A DNA stretch of 64,000 bases from Sclerotinia nivalis (lineage: Eukaryota; Ascomycota; Leotiomycetes; Helotiales; Sclerotiniaceae). Shown here piece after piece: positions 10,968 through 21,509 of this stretch. The notes under the pieces were generated by a model, which did no database searches, was not told the DNA's origin, and saw nothing but the letters and a program-made list of their open reading frames with translations. Position numbers and translations under genes: made by a program. The stretch lies in the NCBI GenBank assembly GCA_029531795.1, contig JAPEIS010000008.1, forward strand, positions 992,001 through 1,056,000, written 5' to 3'. Within the stretch, counting starts at the first letter, position 1, and the number at the start of each line of letters is the position of its first letter.

Positions 10968-12027
10968 TGGAAGAAGGAACCCCTTTTTGTTTTTTCCTTG
11001 TGTTCTTTTAACGAACAAAAGCTTATATGGTCGTCATTTTCGACACAGAGTGTCCAATATTCTGGACTGCCGGGCTAAGTGTGGAGATTTTTCCAGTGTT
11101 TGAGCAGCTTGAACATGGGAAATTTGTAGAGATTTGGTTATAATTCAATCAACATATTTAATACCGCTTTCTATCGTATTATTTAAGCCAGTGTAGGCAG
11201 GGTGATATCGGTTGTAAGGCTACACGGGATAAGAATTTTCCAAATATGGAAAGGCTATGATAAGATGATATCATGATCATATTTGTAGTATCATCTTTAT
11301 AATTCTTCCAGGAGGACAAGTTAAATCAGACTTCTCCAAGGCCGGACAGGATAGGCAGAATTTTCAGGATATGGGAGTTTCATTCTAGACTTGGGATAAA
11401 AGAGGAAAAGGATAAGAGAAGATGTTGAATACGCTGAATTCAATGTTCTTAATTTATCCACTGCCTCATAGAATTGGTTTCTCATAAGGTTCAACAATCA
11501 AAAGCCTCTTGTGGGACTGAAATCTATGCTATTGGATACACCGTTTGGAAGTAGCGGAAGATCGATATCTACTTCGTTTATAAAGATGGGAAGAGACTAT
11601 ACTATTATAAGACTTGTTTCCAGGTTATATGAATAAAGGCTCCGGCGTTACTAATTCTACTTACTCAAGCACTGGCAAGAGAATGTATCAGCGTAGTCAA
11701 GGTGACCATCTACCTAGATACTTTATACACTAATATCGTATCTTTTCTCATGATACCTATGCTAGACTCCTAGAGTCTTAATGATTAATGTTAGCTACTC
11801 CTGAAATTAGCGAATAATTAGAACGAATGTATTCTTGAAGGACATCTTCTACATCTAAACTGTACATAATACCTCTAACTATGGCCTAAAAGTATGATCT
11901 AAACCTAAATTTCCTACCTTCATTCTCTTGTTATATTCTCAGTCTACCCTTCTACTTCCACCTCTCTATGTCTATACCCTCTATTGCAATTATCCACTAA
12001 CAGCTTGGATTCTCAGGCCATCCTCCT
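10968..12027. other. Intergenic between convergent genes, no gene seen
   Basis: This is the 3' flank of the membrane-protein gene and of the carrier gene. The sequence is AT-rich without long frames; a pyrimidine-rich stretch at 11930-12020 borders the carrier stop codon. Confidence 0.5.
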
Positions 12028-13023
12028 CTAAATCAAAATCTCACTCTGCACTCTATCCTTAACACCAGCAGAAATTCCTCCTTTAGCCCCTAACTCCCTC
12101 ATAATCCACTCATACGCTGCCCACTGCGCCGCATTCACAATAAAAGCCCTCAGACTACATACTCCCAGTCCTCTGAAAAACACACCCATGCCTTCATTGC
12201 GATATGCAAGTTTTGCTATTTCTAGCGCTCCTTTTCGTTTTTGTGGAGATCCCAGAAGCAGGGGTGACGTTTCTGAAACTGATGTAGACGGGAGAATTTG
12301 CGCTTGAAGTCGTGTCTTCACCACATCAAGGGGGAAAACACTAGCCCATGTTATAACACCAGCTACACCTCCGCAAAGGAGAATTTTGATTGCTTCGTTT
12401 CGAGAACTTGTGTCATTCTCCAGTCCTTGTGAGACTGAAGATGGAGGAAGAAAATAGGAAGAATAAAGACGAGAAGATAATTCATAACTCCAGAAATAAA
12501 ATCCATATCCTATACTGTCCCTCAAAGCGGTAACCACACCTCCAAAGTACAAGCCTTTAACTCCAGTCGTAGATAAGATGGAGCGAGCGATGGTTAGGGA
12601 AGAGAGAGGGGGACTGGACAGCTGAGTGCGACATTTTATTAATTCGGTGGGGGTGGAAATAATGGAGGAACAAAGACCGCCAATCGTGCCGGCTAGAAAT
12701 GTCGAGGAGAGGGGTATGGATTCTGGGTGGTTGGGGGTGTAGGCGGGGTGGAGGAAAGAGAGGGTACGGTTGTAGGTTACAAAGAGGAGGGCGTTTAGAG
12801 CACCGGTTGTGAGGATTGGGGCTGCGGTTCCACGGACAAGCGAGCTAGGGGTGGCGACAGCGGTGGTTGGTGGACTTGATGTGGTAGGATTGAGACTTTG
12901 AGAGAGGCCATTCCCACGTGATGATCTTGAGGCTTGAAGACGAACTTTGAGAAGGTCGAGAGGATTGCCGATGATAATACTGATGGCACCGCTGATATAG
13001 CCAGCCCAGAAATCGGCGGACAT
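12028..13023 (-). CDS. Mitochondrial carrier family (SLC25) transporter
   Basis: A single exon of 331 aa with the tripartite SLC25 layout. The three signature motifs are Pro-Leu-Asp-Leu-Leu-Lys (21-26), Pro-Thr-Glu-Leu-Ile-Lys (125-130) and Pro-Leu-Asp-Val-Val-Lys (231-236). The first and third are followed by Arg-Leu-Gln. Gly-x-Phe-Phe-Arg-Gly-Leu and Arg-Ala-Phe-Ile-Val-Asn-Ala lie in the last repeat. Six inner-membrane helices are expected. The Arg-Ala-Phe-x-Val-Asn motif resembles the carnitine/basic amino-acid branch (SLC25A20/A29/A45 type), but the substrate is inference. A Ser/Thr/Pro-rich stretch (about 32-60) after the first motif is longer than in typical members. The start is the first ATG, followed directly by the first helix. 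Confidence 0.92.
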   Translation of the reverse strand: MSADFWAGYISGAISIIIGNPLDLLKVRLQASRSSRGNGLSQSLNPTTSSPPTTAVATPSSLVRGTAAPILTTGALNALLFVTYNRTLSFLHPAYTPNHPESIPLSSTFLAGTIGGLCSSIISTPTELIKCRTQLSSPPLSSLTIARSILSTTGVKGLYFGGVVTALRDSIGYGFYFWSYELSSRLYSSYFLPPSSVSQGLENDTSSRNEAIKILLCGGVAGVITWASVFPLDVVKTRLQAQILPSTSVSETSPLLLGSPQKRKGALEIAKLAYRNEGMGVFFRGLGVCSLRAFIVNAAQWAAYEWIMRELGAKGGISAGVKDRVQSEILI

Positions 13024-15015
13024 TGTGCGATCTGTAAATGATGAGGGCGTTGGTAAAATTGTTCTTATCGTGGGATCATGCCTCGGACCAACGGAATGGT
13101 ATGTTGGTTTGGTATGTTGGTTGAATTCTGTACGATGGATTTTCGATGGATGGTAGTTTATTCCCGCCTTGAAACTCCACAGCAGTTTCTCTATTGAGCT
13201 CTCTGAGATTTCCTCCGCAAATACAGTAAACTAATGTATTTTTTCCTCCGCTAGGATCCAACTTTAACTATGGCGCAAAGCTAGCTATCATGGCTGGCGA
13301 CTGCTAGCAGATGTACCCTTGTACTTTGAAGCAAGGTGTTCTCCTGGATTGCTCTAGATTTATTTGCCTTGCATTGCATGTGCTTTGCTAAAGCCTTGGA
13401 GGTCAAAGAAAACTGACCGGAAATGTGGGTTGGCGGGGTTATTTTTTTTAGCGGGGGGATTAGCTCTCCGGAGCGGAACAATAAATTTGCCGAGGATAGA
13501 TAGATCAAATAGGCCTAATACCAGACTTAAGATCTATAGAAAGATTTAAGGGACTATGAAAAGGACCTGTCAAAATAAAATTTCTGTGAAATAAACCCAG
13601 CAGCTAATATCTAGCAGATTGTGAGATATAATTAACGAATAGATCAAGTCTTGAATGCGAAATAGATACTTCTTGCGCTAATCCCCACAATCAACATCAA
13701 TAATTGAATATTGAACAACTAGACAAGGAATGTATTGATACATAACAAGATTTAGTAAAGAAATATGTCATTGCAGCTTCCGAATAAAATTTATCATGAA
13801 CAGCGAAATATTAATTTCAATCCTTCACCATTGCACGCGAAAATCATCCTTCCCTATCTACCGGCAGACGCCACGCTTCTATACCTATAGACACTATAGA
13901 CACACTGCTTTCTCTAAACAGCCATTTGACGTAACAGAACAAGATGATAGGCCAAAGATGTCCCAGGGGAAAGAAAAACTTTCCGAAACGCTGCAGCGGA
14001 ATCCAATTTTCTGTGCTCTTTCAATCTAGAACACATAGGAATAAGCAAAAAACAAACAATGCCAAATAAGAGTTGAGTGGGAAATCAAGCCAACATTCCA
14101 GATTGTCCCTGAGTTCCTTTCGTGCCGACCTATTCGTGGTTTCCAAATATCTAGACATTCAAATGTCAACAAGGGTGAGGGGGAACGAAAATTGAAACAC
14201 TGAAGCGGTACAAAATGCATTCTGCTCCGTTGCCGGGCGGGGAAATGATATGCAAGAACTTCAATTGAAGTTTCTCGCCTTTGGTGCTAGCAGGACGCTT
14301 CTTGTGGCGAAGCACCCTGGATGCTGTAGGCGCAGTACCAGAATGCCCACAGCCGGAATGCCAACATGCATATCAAGAATGAAAGTGCAGTGGATGATGG
14401 TGTTTTGAATTACTGATATCCATACAACCATCTAATATCGATGATGCACTTTCATCAATCTTGTGTAAAAACATTTTTCAACACCAAAACAGCTACGGAA
14501 CCACGATAGGTATAAATTGCTTCCCTAATGCCTTCAAAGGATTGCAATGCCAAAGAACGGAAAATGAAAAGATATTAAAGCTCCGACGCGGTCGACCCAT
14601 GGATACCTCTATTATTATCTTGATTGTAGGACTTGACGGGAAGCAAATTGGCAATACGTTTCAGCAAAGAGAAGCAGCGAGGCGTTTGTGGCTGCAGTAG
14701 AACCCCCCAAAAAGTAAATCCACCGCTATATTGACATCACGACGGAAAATTTTAGGAGTTTGGTGGAGTCTGCACAGAGATTGAAATGAGGGGGACAATA
14801 CTACGGAAGGAGCGGACCGCGCGTATTTATACCACGTGCTTTCGCGCATCTCGACGCGAATGTTACTCAACTTCCTCTCTCCACGCCACACCACATTAGA
14901 AAATCACCAACATCAAACGTCGACCACCTTTCGATTGGAACAATAACGACTCGGGTGCTCAAAGGTGCCAAAAACACGAGGGAAAGGATACAAGAAACGA
15001 TTAATTAACGGCATA
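13024..15015. other. Divergent intergenic region upstream of the carrier and RAD54
   Basis: No convincing gene. The RAD54-proximal part holds a TATA-like tattta (about 14824), CACGTG (about 14833) and ACGCGA (14854-14859). The last resembles yeast MBF/SBF cell-cycle elements, so S-phase control is a possibility by analogy only. Confidence 0.45.
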
Positions 15016-17601
15016 ATGATAACGCCACCGAGTGAGAACGAGAGTGTTAACGCGCAAACACACGCACAAACACCGATTCCTCTAGCGGGCAGGAAGAGGA
15101 TTGGACTTGCAGGAACTCCTCAATCAACGAATCGACTCAAACAACCTTTTCATATCACATCAAGCGAAAATAAGGAAAATGCTCCTCCTGCGACACAGAG
15201 AGGGCGATTATATGGCGGGACCCCTCAATCTGTCGACAAATTAGTTAAACCATTTCGATGTCCTGGTTCAGCAACGATAACTCGAGCCTCGGTGAAACCT
15301 GCTCGAAAGCGTCGAAAGGTTGACTATGGAGGTGCAGATGGTGAACAGGACGATGGAGATAAACCCTGGACAAATGAGGATCGATTGGCTCTCGCGAATA
15401 GAGATGCGAACAAGTTTCCTGTCTTCCAGGTTAAGGATAAGGATACTATGTTTAGGAAACGATTTTCGGTACCATTGATAAATAAAGATGCAGGAGGATA
15501 TAACCCTAATCGACCGCCACCAACACTTGGACTGAGACAGGGGGCGGTATTTATTGCGAAAGCTTTACATGATCCTAGTGGCGAGTTTGCGATTGTTCTC
15601 TACGACCCTACCATTGATGAGAAGCCGAGGAGTATAGAACAGGCCAAAAAGGAGGAAAATGCCAAAAAGCAAACGGAAAAGAAGGATGACGAACCCGACA
15701 AACCTATACTCAAGCTGGACGCCCCATTGGCACATAAAAGTTTGGCGGAAATATTGGGGATAAAAAAGGTTGTTGAGGGCGAGCGACCCAAAGTCCCGGT
15801 TGTGATTGATCCTCGACTAGCAAAAGTTTTGCGACCTCATCAAATTGAAGGTGTGAAATTTATGTATAGATGTGTTACTGGTATGGTTGACGATAGGGCG
15901 AATGGATGTATCATGGCAGATGAGATGGGTTTAGGAAAGACTTTACAATGCATTACTCTTATGTGGACATTGCTGAAGCAATCTACCGATGCTGGGAAAC
16001 CCACTATCAATAAAGCTATTATTGCCTGTCCGTCGAGTTTAGTCAAGAATTGGGCGAATGAGTTAGTCAAGTGGTTGGGCCCGGATGCTATTCAACCATT
16101 CGCAATTGACGGTAAAGCTTCAAAGGAGGAACTCATTCAGCAATTGCGACAGTGGGCTATAGCGAGTGGGCGATCCATTACGAGGCCTGTTATTATTGTT
16201 TCTTATGAAACTTTACGACTTTACGTTGATGAGCTCAAGCATACTCAAATTGGACTGATGTTATGTGACGAAGGTCATCGTTTGAAGAATGGAGACAGTC
16301 AGACATTTGTAGCATTGAACAGTCTCAATGTTACTAGAAGAGTCATTTTATCAGGAACACCGATTCAAAATGATCTGACGGAATATTTCTCTCTTGTCAG
16401 CTTTGCCAATCCTGGTCTCTTGGGCACTCGAATGGAGTTCCGTAAAAAGTACGAATTGCCGATTCAACGTGGACGAGATGCGGCTGGTAGCGATAAAGAT
16501 CGACAAAAGGGAGACGAATGCATCAAAGACCTCCTTAACGTCGTGAATAAATTCATCATTCGCCGAACAAACGATATTCTCTCCAAATATCTGCCTGTCA
16601 AATACGAGCACGTCGTATTCTGCAGTCTCGCACCTTTCCAACTCGATTTATATAATCATTTCATCACCAGCCCAGATATCAAGGCTCTCCTGAGAGGAAA
16701 AGGGAGTCAACCCTTGAAAGCCATCGGCATGCTCAAGAAACTTTGCAATCACCCCGATCTTCTAAATCTTTCCGATGACCTTCCCGGTTGCGAAAAATAT
16801 TGGCCCGAAGACTACGTTCCTAAAGATGGACGTGGCCGCGATCGTGATATCAAACCTTGGTATTCAGGAAAAATGCAAGTCCTGGATCGCATGCTCGCGC
16901 GCATCCGTCAAGATACCAATGACAAAATCGTGTTAATCTCCAATTACACACAAACCCTTGATATGTTCGATAAACTGTGTCGAAACAGAGGCTACGGATC
17001 CTTACGTCTCGACGGCACCATGAACGTAACTAAGCGTCAAAAGCTCGTCGATAAGTTCAACGATCCCGATGGTCAAGAATTCGTCTTCTTGCTAAGTAGT
17101 AAAGCCGGTGGATGCGGTCTCAATCTAATCGGAGCCAATCGTCTTGTCCTCTTCGATCCCGATTGGAACCCCGCTGCTGATCAGCAAGCCCTTGCTCGAG
17201 TATGGCGTGATGGGCAAAAGAAAGATTGTTTTGTATACCGGTTTATTGCCACTGGTACCATTGAAGAAAAGATCTTCCAACGTCAATCTCACAAACAATC
17301 TCTTTCATCTTGTGTTGTCGATTCTGCGGAAGATGTTGAGAGACATTTTAGTTTGGATTCGCTGAGGGAATTGTTTCAATATAGGAAGGATACGACTAGT
17401 GATACTCATGATACTTTTAAATGTAAAAGGTGTAAACCGGATGGAAAACAGTTTTTGAAGGCTCAGGCGATGATGTATGGTGATACAAGTACGTGGAATC
17501 ATTTTGTTAATGGTGGGTTGGGGACGATACAGGATTTGTTATTGAGGCAGGAGTGTGGAGATGAGAATGTTAGTGCGGTTTTTCAATATATTAGCCATTA
17601 G
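15016..17601 (+). CDS. RAD54 (mus-25 orthologue): RAD54-type SNF2 DNA translocase (homologous recombination)
   Basis: A single exon; 861 aa from the first ATG at 15016. The frame is open back to 14965, but that codon is GTG, so 15016 is used. RAD54 uses ATP to translocate on dsDNA and stimulates Rad51 strand invasion in the nucleus. The N-terminal ~180 residues are basic and disordered, with two Gly-Thr-Pro-Gln-Ser repeats and a Lys-Arg-Arg-Lys-Val-like nuclear signal. The helicase core follows: motif I DEMGLGKT (302-309), motif II Asp-Glu-Gly-His (418-421), motif III Ser-Gly-Thr-Pro-Ile-Gln, and motif VI ARVWRDGQ (727-734). A Cys-Lys-x-Cys pair lies near the C-terminus (about 805-810). The segment after motif Ia and the C-terminal Cys region fit Rad54 better than Rad54B/Rdh54. 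All motifs are intact. The assignment is confident at family level; orthology with Neurospora mus-25 is from memory. Confidence 0.93.
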   Translation: MITPPSENESVNAQTHAQTPIPLAGRKRIGLAGTPQSTNRLKQPFHITSSENKENAPPATQRGRLYGGTPQSVDKLVKPFRCPGSATITRASVKPARKRRKVDYGGADGEQDDGDKPWTNEDRLALANRDANKFPVFQVKDKDTMFRKRFSVPLINKDAGGYNPNRPPPTLGLRQGAVFIAKALHDPSGEFAIVLYDPTIDEKPRSIEQAKKEENAKKQTEKKDDEPDKPILKLDAPLAHKSLAEILGIKKVVEGERPKVPVVIDPRLAKVLRPHQIEGVKFMYRCVTGMVDDRANGCIMADEMGLGKTLQCITLMWTLLKQSTDAGKPTINKAIIACPSSLVKNWANELVKWLGPDAIQPFAIDGKASKEELIQQLRQWAIASGRSITRPVIIVSYETLRLYVDELKHTQIGLMLCDEGHRLKNGDSQTFVALNSLNVTRRVILSGTPIQNDLTEYFSLVSFANPGLLGTRMEFRKKYELPIQRGRDAAGSDKDRQKGDECIKDLLNVVNKFIIRRTNDILSKYLPVKYEHVVFCSLAPFQLDLYNHFITSPDIKALLRGKGSQPLKAIGMLKKLCNHPDLLNLSDDLPGCEKYWPEDYVPKDGRGRDRDIKPWYSGKMQVLDRMLARIRQDTNDKIVLISNYTQTLDMFDKLCRNRGYGSLRLDGTMNVTKRQKLVDKFNDPDGQEFVFLLSSKAGGCGLNLIGANRLVLFDPDWNPAADQQALARVWRDGQKKDCFVYRFIATGTIEEKIFQRQSHKQSLSSCVVDSAEDVERHFSLDSLRELFQYRKDTTSDTHDTFKCKRCKPDGKQFLKAQAMMYGDTSTWNHFVNGGLGTIQDLLLRQECGDENVSAVFQYISH

Positions 17602-19990
17602 GGGAAGGGAAAAGTTTGGAATGAGGGTAAGGAGAAGCTGGAACTGTGTGGTTTTTGATGCATGGAATTGGAGCACTGTGCCATTTTTTTTATCCTTTAT
17701 TTTGTTTGGGGACGAAATGGAGGGGTTAGGGGATTAAGCTCCTTCTAAGAGTCTTTTCAAGCTGGCGTTTTGGCATGATAATGACAGAAGCGATTCTTTG
17801 ATATAGAAAGATACTGTTTGATCTTGATTTTGATTTTCATTCTAAATTGTTCCTTCATGTATTGAGGCACATATATATCCAAATAAGACAGGCGTTCGAA
17901 TCAAAGGTCATCCATAATCATCTCACTCTCGCTCTGTAGCATCTTCTGTTTCATAGCCATGTACTATCGTCATACCGTAACCACTGCAGTATATTCACAA
18001 CGAGATACACAAAAGATTCAAGCGTACCATAGGTTCTACGAAACCTTAATAATTGAGATCTATCGTATTCCGCATACCTCAAATACATCCCGATATGATA
18101 ATAAATATGAGACCGTATCATAAAACACAACATAACAAATTAGATATTTTCTACATTCTTATTGAGGATGCACTACTACCTCATATCCATCTAAAACCCC
18201 AATCTTAATCCCAATCCCAATCCCGATTGTGATGCTTTACCCACCACCTCATAGTCTCTAACGTTCACCTCCCAACATACACTACTCAGCAATGCCACTC
18301 AACCGTTCCCTATGATTAACTGTATCTAAATAGCCACTCGCTCACTCTCTCACTCCCTCACTCGCTCATTCTAACTCACCATACCATATCCCCCATATAA
18401 ACCCTCACTCTAATTTTAACTCTAACTCTCCCTCTCACAATCCCAAAAATACATAAATACACCTCCAAAAACATAACCACACTTCCATATCTACACCCTC
18501 ACTGCCAAAAAGATATATAGGTACATAGGTACATAGGTACCGTACCCTTTTCCCCCTTCCCCCGTCCCCTTCCACAAACACAAACACAATATCGCACAGG
18601 TACAAATAAATCTCCTCTTCCTATTCTCCATCTCATCCCGCCATTTCATCATTACTCATCCCTAATCCTATGAAGAACCTGCGAAAACTTCATTGATGAT
18701 TTATTAACTTGCCAATATATCATACGTATTTCATTAAAAATCAACTAATATTCGATATCCATCCCCATCCCACCCCATACCTAAGCCAATAATCTATATA
18801 ACAAAACTTTACATATATCCATCCATTCAACACCCATCCATCCAACCCCATTCTTATCCCCCCCCCCCCCCAAAATCAACAAACCCCATCAAGCATCCAT
18901 CGGGACACCCATCGTGACATAAATAAAATAAAATAACCTACTAACATTAAAAATCATCCTCCCCCCTCTCCTTCTCCCTCTCCCTCACCATCCCCAAAAT
19001 TCCCTTCCCAAAACCAAACTATCAATCAGATTTATACTACCCTACCTTGCCAATACCACTACCCTACCACTGTTCTACCACAACCACAACCACATAATAC
19101 AAACCAGCCTAGACCATACCACACTAAACTACCCTAACACTGCACATTCCATTACATTACACCGCACAAAACACAACATATCCTGGAAATCCCAAAATAA
19201 CCAAAAAGCTGCACGAGTACGAACGTACCCCGGAAAGAATGTATTCCGTTACACTATACCAAGAAACCATAAACCATTTACCATAAACCATGAACTGTAA
19301 ACAATATATTGTATTGTATTGTATTGCGTTGTGTGATGTAATACAATGGCGTGCGTTTATACTATCGTAGTACTACTTTAATAAGTAGGTATCATGAGCA
19401 AGTTTTTTTTTATTTGGTTGTTGTGTTACTTACCGGATGAAATATGTAATCTTATGTACAGTAACTTATGTACATAGATTGGCGAGTTGTACCAACGATG
19501 AGACATCACAACACGCACAAGAGAGCGTCACCATGCATTCACCCAAAGAAATTACAATTTCATGAAAGGTCTCTGTATTGTCCACATGCTATTGATATCG
19601 CATCGAAGCTAGAAGAGGTGACTACAATATACATATGTATTCCTTCCAAACATTACAATCTGATTGAGAACATGTGAATACCCATGTGTGATAAGAGACG
19701 ACATGAGTAAAGAATAGAGTGTCCAATGTTGAATTAGACATGAGGTGAAGATTAGAATCGAACACTCGCAAAGTCAATGCTGAGTCCTAGTGTCGAGAGT
19801 GAACAAACATATACGTAAAGTCAACCACCCAGGTGAATTCCATGCATAACGCCGAAAGGTGTATATTGATGGTCGAAATTGGAAATTAATTCTGGTTGCT
19901 GAGATGACAGTGGAGAATGTGGAAAAGAAGTTGGTGATCGCCCGGTCGGTAGTACTCCATGACGTGGAGGACTCGAGTCTTTTTGGTCAT
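17602..19990. other. Long convergent intergenic region, strongly G-poor on the plus strand
   Basis: RAD54 and the hydrophobin end here from opposite sides. From about 18180 to 19160 the plus strand is almost free of G and dominated by C, A and T, with many CCCAT- and CTCACT-like words. Tandem TACATAGG units occur near 18520. No frame with protein character is seen. It may hold unusually long 3' UTRs or a non-coding RNA; nothing in the sequence decides this. Confidence 0.5.
18858..18871 (+). repeat. Homopolymer run of 14 C
   Basis: Fourteen consecutive C within the G-poor tract. Such runs are prone to replication slippage and to sequencing error, so the length may be inexact. Confidence 0.9.
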
Positions 19991-20496
19991 TTAGATAACG
20001 ATAGGAACGGCAACGCAGCTGTTGGTGAGAATGTTGATTCCTCCCTGTGTACCACCACTGTTAGAATCGTCATCGCAATCGGGCTAGCCATGTAAGAAAA
20101 AGAAACGTAATATGAGTATAGGTAAGACTTACGCTGGTGTCTCCACCGTTAACGTTACAGCAGACTGGTGCCGAGTTGCATTTACCTCCGAGAACGACAC
20201 CAAGGATTGGAATTGGGATATCAGCGCCTGTTCTGGTTGTTAGCACGGGATTTTGGTACGGACCAGATAATAGATGGGTAAATGTCAAAAGGATATTGCC
20301 AAAACTTACAGTTCAAGCCTAACAAATTGCCTAGGATTCCATCGCCTGCTGAAGTTACAGATTGACAACATTGGAGTGTTTGTCCTTGAGCACAAGTTTG
20401 GCCTCCACTTCGACCGAAGAGTGTTGATTCCGTGGTAGGAATTGCAACGACCATAGCGGCAAATGAGAGAATAGCAGTAGCGATAGTGAAACGCAT
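19991..20496 (-). CDS. Class I hydrophobin
   Basis: Three exons on the minus strand: 20310-20496, 20133-20227 and 19991-20083, with introns of 82 and 49 bp; 124 aa. An N-terminal signal peptide (about 1-18, ending Val-Ala) is followed by the Cys pattern C35, C43-C44, C63, C79, C85-C86, C97, C117. The two Cys-Cys pairs and spacing identify a hydrophobin; the long gap between C63 and C79 and the hydrophobic C-terminus point to class I. Nine cysteines are present instead of eight; the extra C97 lies in an acidic Ser/Gly insert created by exon 3. C63 is assembled across intron 1. Secreted hydrophobins self-assemble at air-water interfaces and coat aerial hyphae and spores. A TATA-like box lies about 153 bp upstream. 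Confidence 0.9.
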
Positions 20497-21509
20497 TTTG
20501 ATTGTAAGGAGGATGGTATTGACTGGAGTATTTGAATTAAGAGCGAATAGAAGTGAGCTAGAGTGTTGTGTTTGAAGCGAAGTTGTTCAGCGAATGTCAA
20601 GCAAATGTGAGTTGATGAGAAAATGAGAGCAGAGTGAGAGATGAGACCTTATATACAGGAGTTCCTATCGAGAAGGTAACACTTGAAAGTCAAAGCAAGA
20701 GCCACCTCCCACAGAAAAACAGTCTATTGGCTCGCCAAGAGACCGAAACATTGAAAGTAGTAGGTGCAGTTTTCTTCACATTCTAAAAAGATAGGACACT
20801 TCGGAGAAAGAACCCTCACGTCACTAGAAAACGCCAATTGTCCTTTCTTGTTGCCTGTTATACCGTCCCATCTCGGAATTACCCATTCTCAATTCTCATG
20901 TGAATCATTTAAATGAGGTTGTTTCTCAACGAACGAAGGAAGGAACTATCGTGGCGAACGTGATCATAATGGGTAAGAGATGGTGTACAAACCCGCAATC
21001 TGGCTAAACCAGGAAAATGTGAAGAGAAGGGTTATATCAAAGCGCTTTCCATTATGACGATGTACTACGTCAATATTGAGCTTAAGGAAGAGATAGTTTT
21101 GCCACGTTGTGATATTGCACGTACTTGGACAAAGAGGTTCAAAACAGGCAAGAACAATAGATCTTCGGAGCCGTATAGGTCCCCGGGAGATTAAGTTGAA
21201 ATTGTACATCCTATGGCTCGAGGCAGCACTGCAGCTCAGAGTGAAGGAGAAAATAGATAAATTTCCGCGGCTGAAAACATGTAGAGCGTGTGATGCACAA
21301 TTTCCATTATTCTCCGGTAAACTAACCATTTCAGACAGACACCAAACATTCAATGCCAAATTTACCATAGCCAAATGGCAACTGAAAATATGGCAAGAAC
21401 TTGTTCTCTTAGGATACCAAAATATTCAAAAGTTATGTGAACCTCGCTTGACTCCTTTCAAATCCCATACGCGAAGAATACACAAAAAGCAGTTGGTTTC
21501 GTTAAAATC
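20497..21509. other. Hydrophobin promoter region, no gene seen
   Basis: Frames at 20964-21374 (-) and 21109-21513 (+) overlap each other almost completely and show no motif. I treat the stretch as intergenic. Confidence 0.5.
20649..20656 (-). promoter_or_regulatory. Candidate TATA box of the hydrophobin
   Basis: GTATATAA on the minus strand, about 153 bp upstream of the hydrophobin ATG. Highly expressed fungal structural genes often have such a box. Assigned by position only. Confidence 0.45.
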
